This document shows, piece after piece, positions 60,471 to 64,000 of a stretch of 64,000 bases of DNA. The notes beneath the pieces are model-generated. The model had not been told where the DNA came from and searched no databases. It was given only the letters and a program-made list of their open reading frames with translations. This DNA is from Pachypanchax playfairii (Eukaryota; Chordata; Actinopteri; Cyprinodontiformes; Aplocheilidae). Both the position numbers and the translations under genes were made by a program. Where the stretch lies: assembly GCA_006937955.1 (NCBI GenBank), contig SSNP01000025.1:3483508-3547507 (forward strand), read 5' to 3'. The first letter of the stretch is position 1, and each line of letters opens with the position of its first letter.

Positions 60471-63068
60471 TTCAAGATTGTCAATACAGATAACTTTTTT
60501 AAAACTCTGAAGTTATTCGACTTCCTGTCTACGTTTCTAAATTTCCTGCTTTCTGATCTGTTTTAGTTGCCAAAAGGTTAAAAACCATGAACCACTAAAG
60601 GCAATTAAATCTCTGCTGTCAGTGAGAGGCTGTGGGTTCTAATTCAAAACAAACAAATCAATAATAATAATAATAAATTATTAGTTTCAATTTCATTTTT
60701 ATAAAACATTGATCTCCTTTTAGATGACACAAACCTTAAAAATAACTTAACCCCTAAGTAACAAATAGTTAAAAGGAAGAAATGCAACACTAAAACATTT
60801 TTTTAGTTTAATAATTTCACTTGACTAAAAAACACCAGTCAAGGTTAACTGGAACCAGGTCCAGACTGTGGTGGGAATGAAGCATCTGGATCAGATGGAG
60901 TCATCTCAAATGTATTAACTGTACCCCAAATGTACAATTTGAACATTTAATTACATAAATGCAGCACATGCAGACACACATACTAAGGCCCATGGTGTGC
61001 AGGATGTGGCCCTGGGGCCCCTGTGTCCAGTCGGACGTTTTAATATTAGCAGTAATGAAACTCAGTATTACTTGTTGGTTTTGTTTTTTTAATCAAGGCT
61101 TTTCTGTATGTTTCTGGATAATATCTGTTGATGAAGTGTCACAAATTATAAATGCTAAAAGTTAGTTTTTATCATTTTTTATCTTAATTTTTAAGTACAG
61201 CAAGTTATTTTAAATTAATTAATAAATTAGGATGAAGTTGAAAAAATCTGACTCATGGTTCTCGACTGTTTATCCCTATTAATTAAGATAAACATCTTCT
61301 AGATATTTACTTTTTGTATTTAATATAGAAGAAGAACCATGTCTAGTATTCACATGTTTCAGGCTGCTCAGAAATAATAAAATGTGTCAGTAGCAGCACC
61401 GAGTGGTGACCCAGAGGAAATGCAGCAATGGATTCTTTCTTATTTCTCTCTCTTTAAAGTTCAGAACAGTAACTTCTCCACATTTTGTTGCTTTAAGGCA
61501 GTTTTCACAGAAAGATCTGACACATTGTTGATGTAGGGAAAGTGTTTAAAACACACACATCTTTCTGATTTTTTTTAACCTTCAAACATAAAAGCAGGAA
61601 TCTCATTTCATTTAGTTCAGTATAATTAAAACAAATTCCCTGCATGCTGACGGTTGCTGTTACTCTATCCCTCATGTGTGCATATATTTACATTCCTTTT
61701 GAGTTACTTCTAAGCTCATAATATACTCGAGCCTGAGACTCCTGTCTGCTGCTGTGATCTCTTAGTCACTGCCATATGTGTTTGGCTTGTGTGTAGGTTT
61801 GAAGACTGTGCTGTAGGCACATTAGTGCAAATGTAACAGTGAGTTATGACATGTGTAGTGAACCTCCACCCACCAAACGACACGCTCGCTAATGCAGTCC
61901 ATTCCATTTGCTCATATTCCAAGAATTCCAACATGGATAGAAAAACAGTTGGGATTTTAATTGTTTGCATGAGTTTTATCTTGTTATTTCTATAGTAGTT
62001 TGAAAAGGGTCAGATATTGATTGAGAAACATGAACTAAAGTACTGATGTGAAAAATGTGGACTAAGAAAATAAGTGGAGGACTGTGAGAGACAGGAAGCT
62101 GGTGCTTAGTTTTGGAATGAGGGGTTAACTTGTGGGTAAAGTGGGGGGAGGGTTCTTCTGGATTCTAGAAGAAAGGTAGAGATGAGGAAAAAGGGCCAAA
62201 GTTCCTGTGGATGAAATGGGGTTTACAGACAACACTTAGTAAACTTGGAATGAGTCGTGAGTCTATTTTTCTCTGCACAGCAAACAGACACCAAAAAGCA
62301 AAGAGCTCTATGTTGCATATTACTGTCTTGTTTAAAAGAGAGAATTTACTAACTTGAGGAAACGGAAAGCCTTGAACCAGTCTGGAGGTAAATGAGACAG
62401 AGAGGGAATCAGGAAGAGGAGGCTGGAAAAGGGGACAATGCAGCTCGAAAGTGGATTGTGTAAGACAGCATTAAGCCAAACGCTGATAAGGTACAGCTGC
62501 TGCAGGCATGAAAGAGTGAGACAGCAGTGGGGAGAAGGGGTAAAACAGAAGAAACAAATGAGCACATGTGCACATTTATTATGCCGATGAGTTCAGTAAA
62601 ATCCTCTCTTTGAGCCAGCACTACTTATTCACTGCAGAAATGTGCAGAATTTGGCCAGCATTAACATTTTTGTGTGTAAGAGCACAGAATATTTTGGTGC
62701 ATAACTTGCAGGGAGATGTTTCTCTTAAGGGCGTTGTTGGGATTTGTTGGAGTCTTACTGAGGGAGGAAATGGTTTTGTGTCTTTCCTCTTTCCCTCGAT
62801 CAGCTTTCATCTGGGTGACCGCTACACTAAACAACCAGCATTCCTCAAATCCAGCTTAGAATTCGGGACAGATCTTTGTTTTCAAGCCACAGGAATCCAG
62901 TCTTCGACAGCCTTCCCACAAGCTGGGGCTTTAGAGAAGAATTACAGAGGAAACATGAAGGAGTGTAAGAGTTGCATCTATTTCCATTATGTTCCATCCT
63001 TTGCAGGATATAAGGGATGGGATGTGTGTCTATATTTAACCCTACGTCACTGTTCCTTCCTTTGCTGG

Positions 63069-63070
<2 letters not shown>
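60471..63070. other. Upstream intergenic sequence
   Basis: AT-rich with no supported gene. A long plus-strand frame at 62568-63158 is judged accidental. A neighbouring gene or regulatory DNA may lie here but is not recognisable. Confidence 0.5.

Positions 63071-63116
<46 letters not shown>
63071..63116. repeat. (GT)n microsatellite
   Basis: About 23 GT units. Confidence 0.95.
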
Positions 63117-63118
<2 letters not shown>

Positions 63119-63360
63119 TGAATGTTTGTGGCTCAACTTCTCTATATTGGTTATCTAAACTCTCTCTAAAGGAGAAATTACAGGGACGCAAAACAAAAAC
63201 ATCTAAAACTGCTGTTACCATGTCAGGTTTATATTTACAATTACAATTACAGTTGGTAAATCTTGCAAGACTGAACTTAACTTTAATATACCACTCAGAA
63301 TTATTTGACACTCAGTAACATGTTTTTGATGAAGCATAAAGATTTTTATTGAATGCATCC

Positions 63361-63651
63361 TGCTAGAGGGAGCTGGTGTCATCCTGCAGCAGTCACTGGG
63401 GGAGAAGTAGGTATACCCTGCTGAGGGTGGGGGGTATCCCCTGGACAGGGTACTTGTGATCTAATGACAATTTAGAGTCACCAATCTTGCATGTTTTTGG
63501 ACTGTGAGAGGAAACTGGAGTCCCCTGGAGAAACCCCCGCTTGCACAGGGAGAACATGCAATCTCCATGCAGAAAGGCCCCAGCCCAGATTCAAACCCAG
63601 AACCTTCTCGCTTTAAGGCAACAGCTCTACCAACTGCCCACCGTGCAGCCC
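63361..63651 (-). mobile_element. tRNA-derived SINE
   Basis: Read on the minus strand it starts CGGGCTGCACGGTGGGCAG, with an A-box-like GGCAGTTGGTAGAGC and a B-box-like GGGTTTGAATCTGG about 35 bases later, the internal Pol III promoter of a tRNA-related head. The body includes CATGTTCTCCCTGTGC and AGTCCAAAAACATGCAAG, typical of a widespread fish SINE. The far end near 63361 is approximate. Degenerate boxes suggest an old copy. Confidence 0.75.
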
Positions 63652-64000
63652 GTTACCAATCAGGTGAATTTAAAATGATGACATGAGGTAAAAATCCTCT
63701 TTTAAATCTGAACCATTTGCAACTATTTGAGTTCTATTATAACTTGAACAGGATGAAAATTAGTTGATGAATAATTAATAATTAACTGAAAAAGTTGAAT
63801 AATTGCTGTTTCTGATGAACTTGCATGTGAATTCATTAAAGAGTTAGACTTGCACTCAAGTGCTTCTAAGTGAATAACATGTTCTGCCTGCAGAGATTAA
63901 AGTTTTAATGTGTTCTAGTAAATAAGTAGTTCCAGTAGAAAAGGGACTTTGTGCTAAAGATGTAATCCAAATATAAAGATGTGTGTCACCTGATTTCTGA
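63652..64000. other. Intergenic, nothing recognised
   Basis: AT-rich sequence without a supported gene or repeat. Confidence 0.5.

Noticed and set aside
62568..63158. 196-codon plus-strand open frame upstream of tns2
   Set aside because: Ends in a (GT)n-encoded Cys/Val run, has no recognisable domain and lies in non-genic sequence; most likely chance.
63361..63651. A functional tRNA gene
   Set aside because: A and B boxes are degenerate and no cloverleaf closes; the SINE body follows directly.

Overview
This is ordinary vertebrate nuclear DNA, almost certainly from a ray-finned (teleost) fish. The evidence is GT-AG introns, AT-rich spacers, long (CA)n microsatellites, a tRNA-derived SINE and fish-type DNA transposons, and genes whose closest relatives are vertebrate. 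I cannot name the species. I found no operon, phage, CRISPR array or integrated virus. Five protein-coding genes are supported; their exons were joined by hand from splice sites, reading phase and family similarity.

Left part, plus strand. (1) About 601-6645: the 3' part of an interleukin-17 receptor of the IL17RD (SEF) type, with FN3-like ectodomain, one membrane helix and a SEFIR domain; its 5' end lies outside the window. (2) 7473-13128: complete sars1, cytosolic seryl-tRNA synthetase, 11 coding exons, 514 residues. (3) 14551-16815: a small PTB-domain adaptor followed by a short coiled coil, 174 residues, GULP1/CED-6-like. (4) 18582-21695: a complete TMEM106-family lysosomal membrane protein, closest to TMEM106C, 262 residues.

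Right part, minus strand. (5) tns2 (tensin-2) runs from a first coding exon at about 60253 down to a stop at 25658: 28 coding exons, about 1671 residues. It encodes a C1 zinc finger, a PTEN-like phosphatase/C2 module, a very long disordered linker, SH2 and PTB. The first intron (about 8.5 kb) and the third intron (about 11.3 kb) explain most of the apparently empty sequence between 40 and 60 kb. tmem106c and tns2 converge tail to tail. Sequence from about 60.5 to 64 kb is upstream of tns2 and holds a SINE and a microsatellite.

The genes do not form one pathway. The points most worth a second look are the tail-less IL17RD-like receptor with a possible 33-nt micro-exon, the stand-alone PTB adaptor, the CX5K form of the tensin phosphatase loop, a charged tandem repeat in the TNS2 linker, microsatellites sitting directly at splice sites (sars1 and tns2), and several mobile elements with recognisable ends. 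I found no clearly new biological system.
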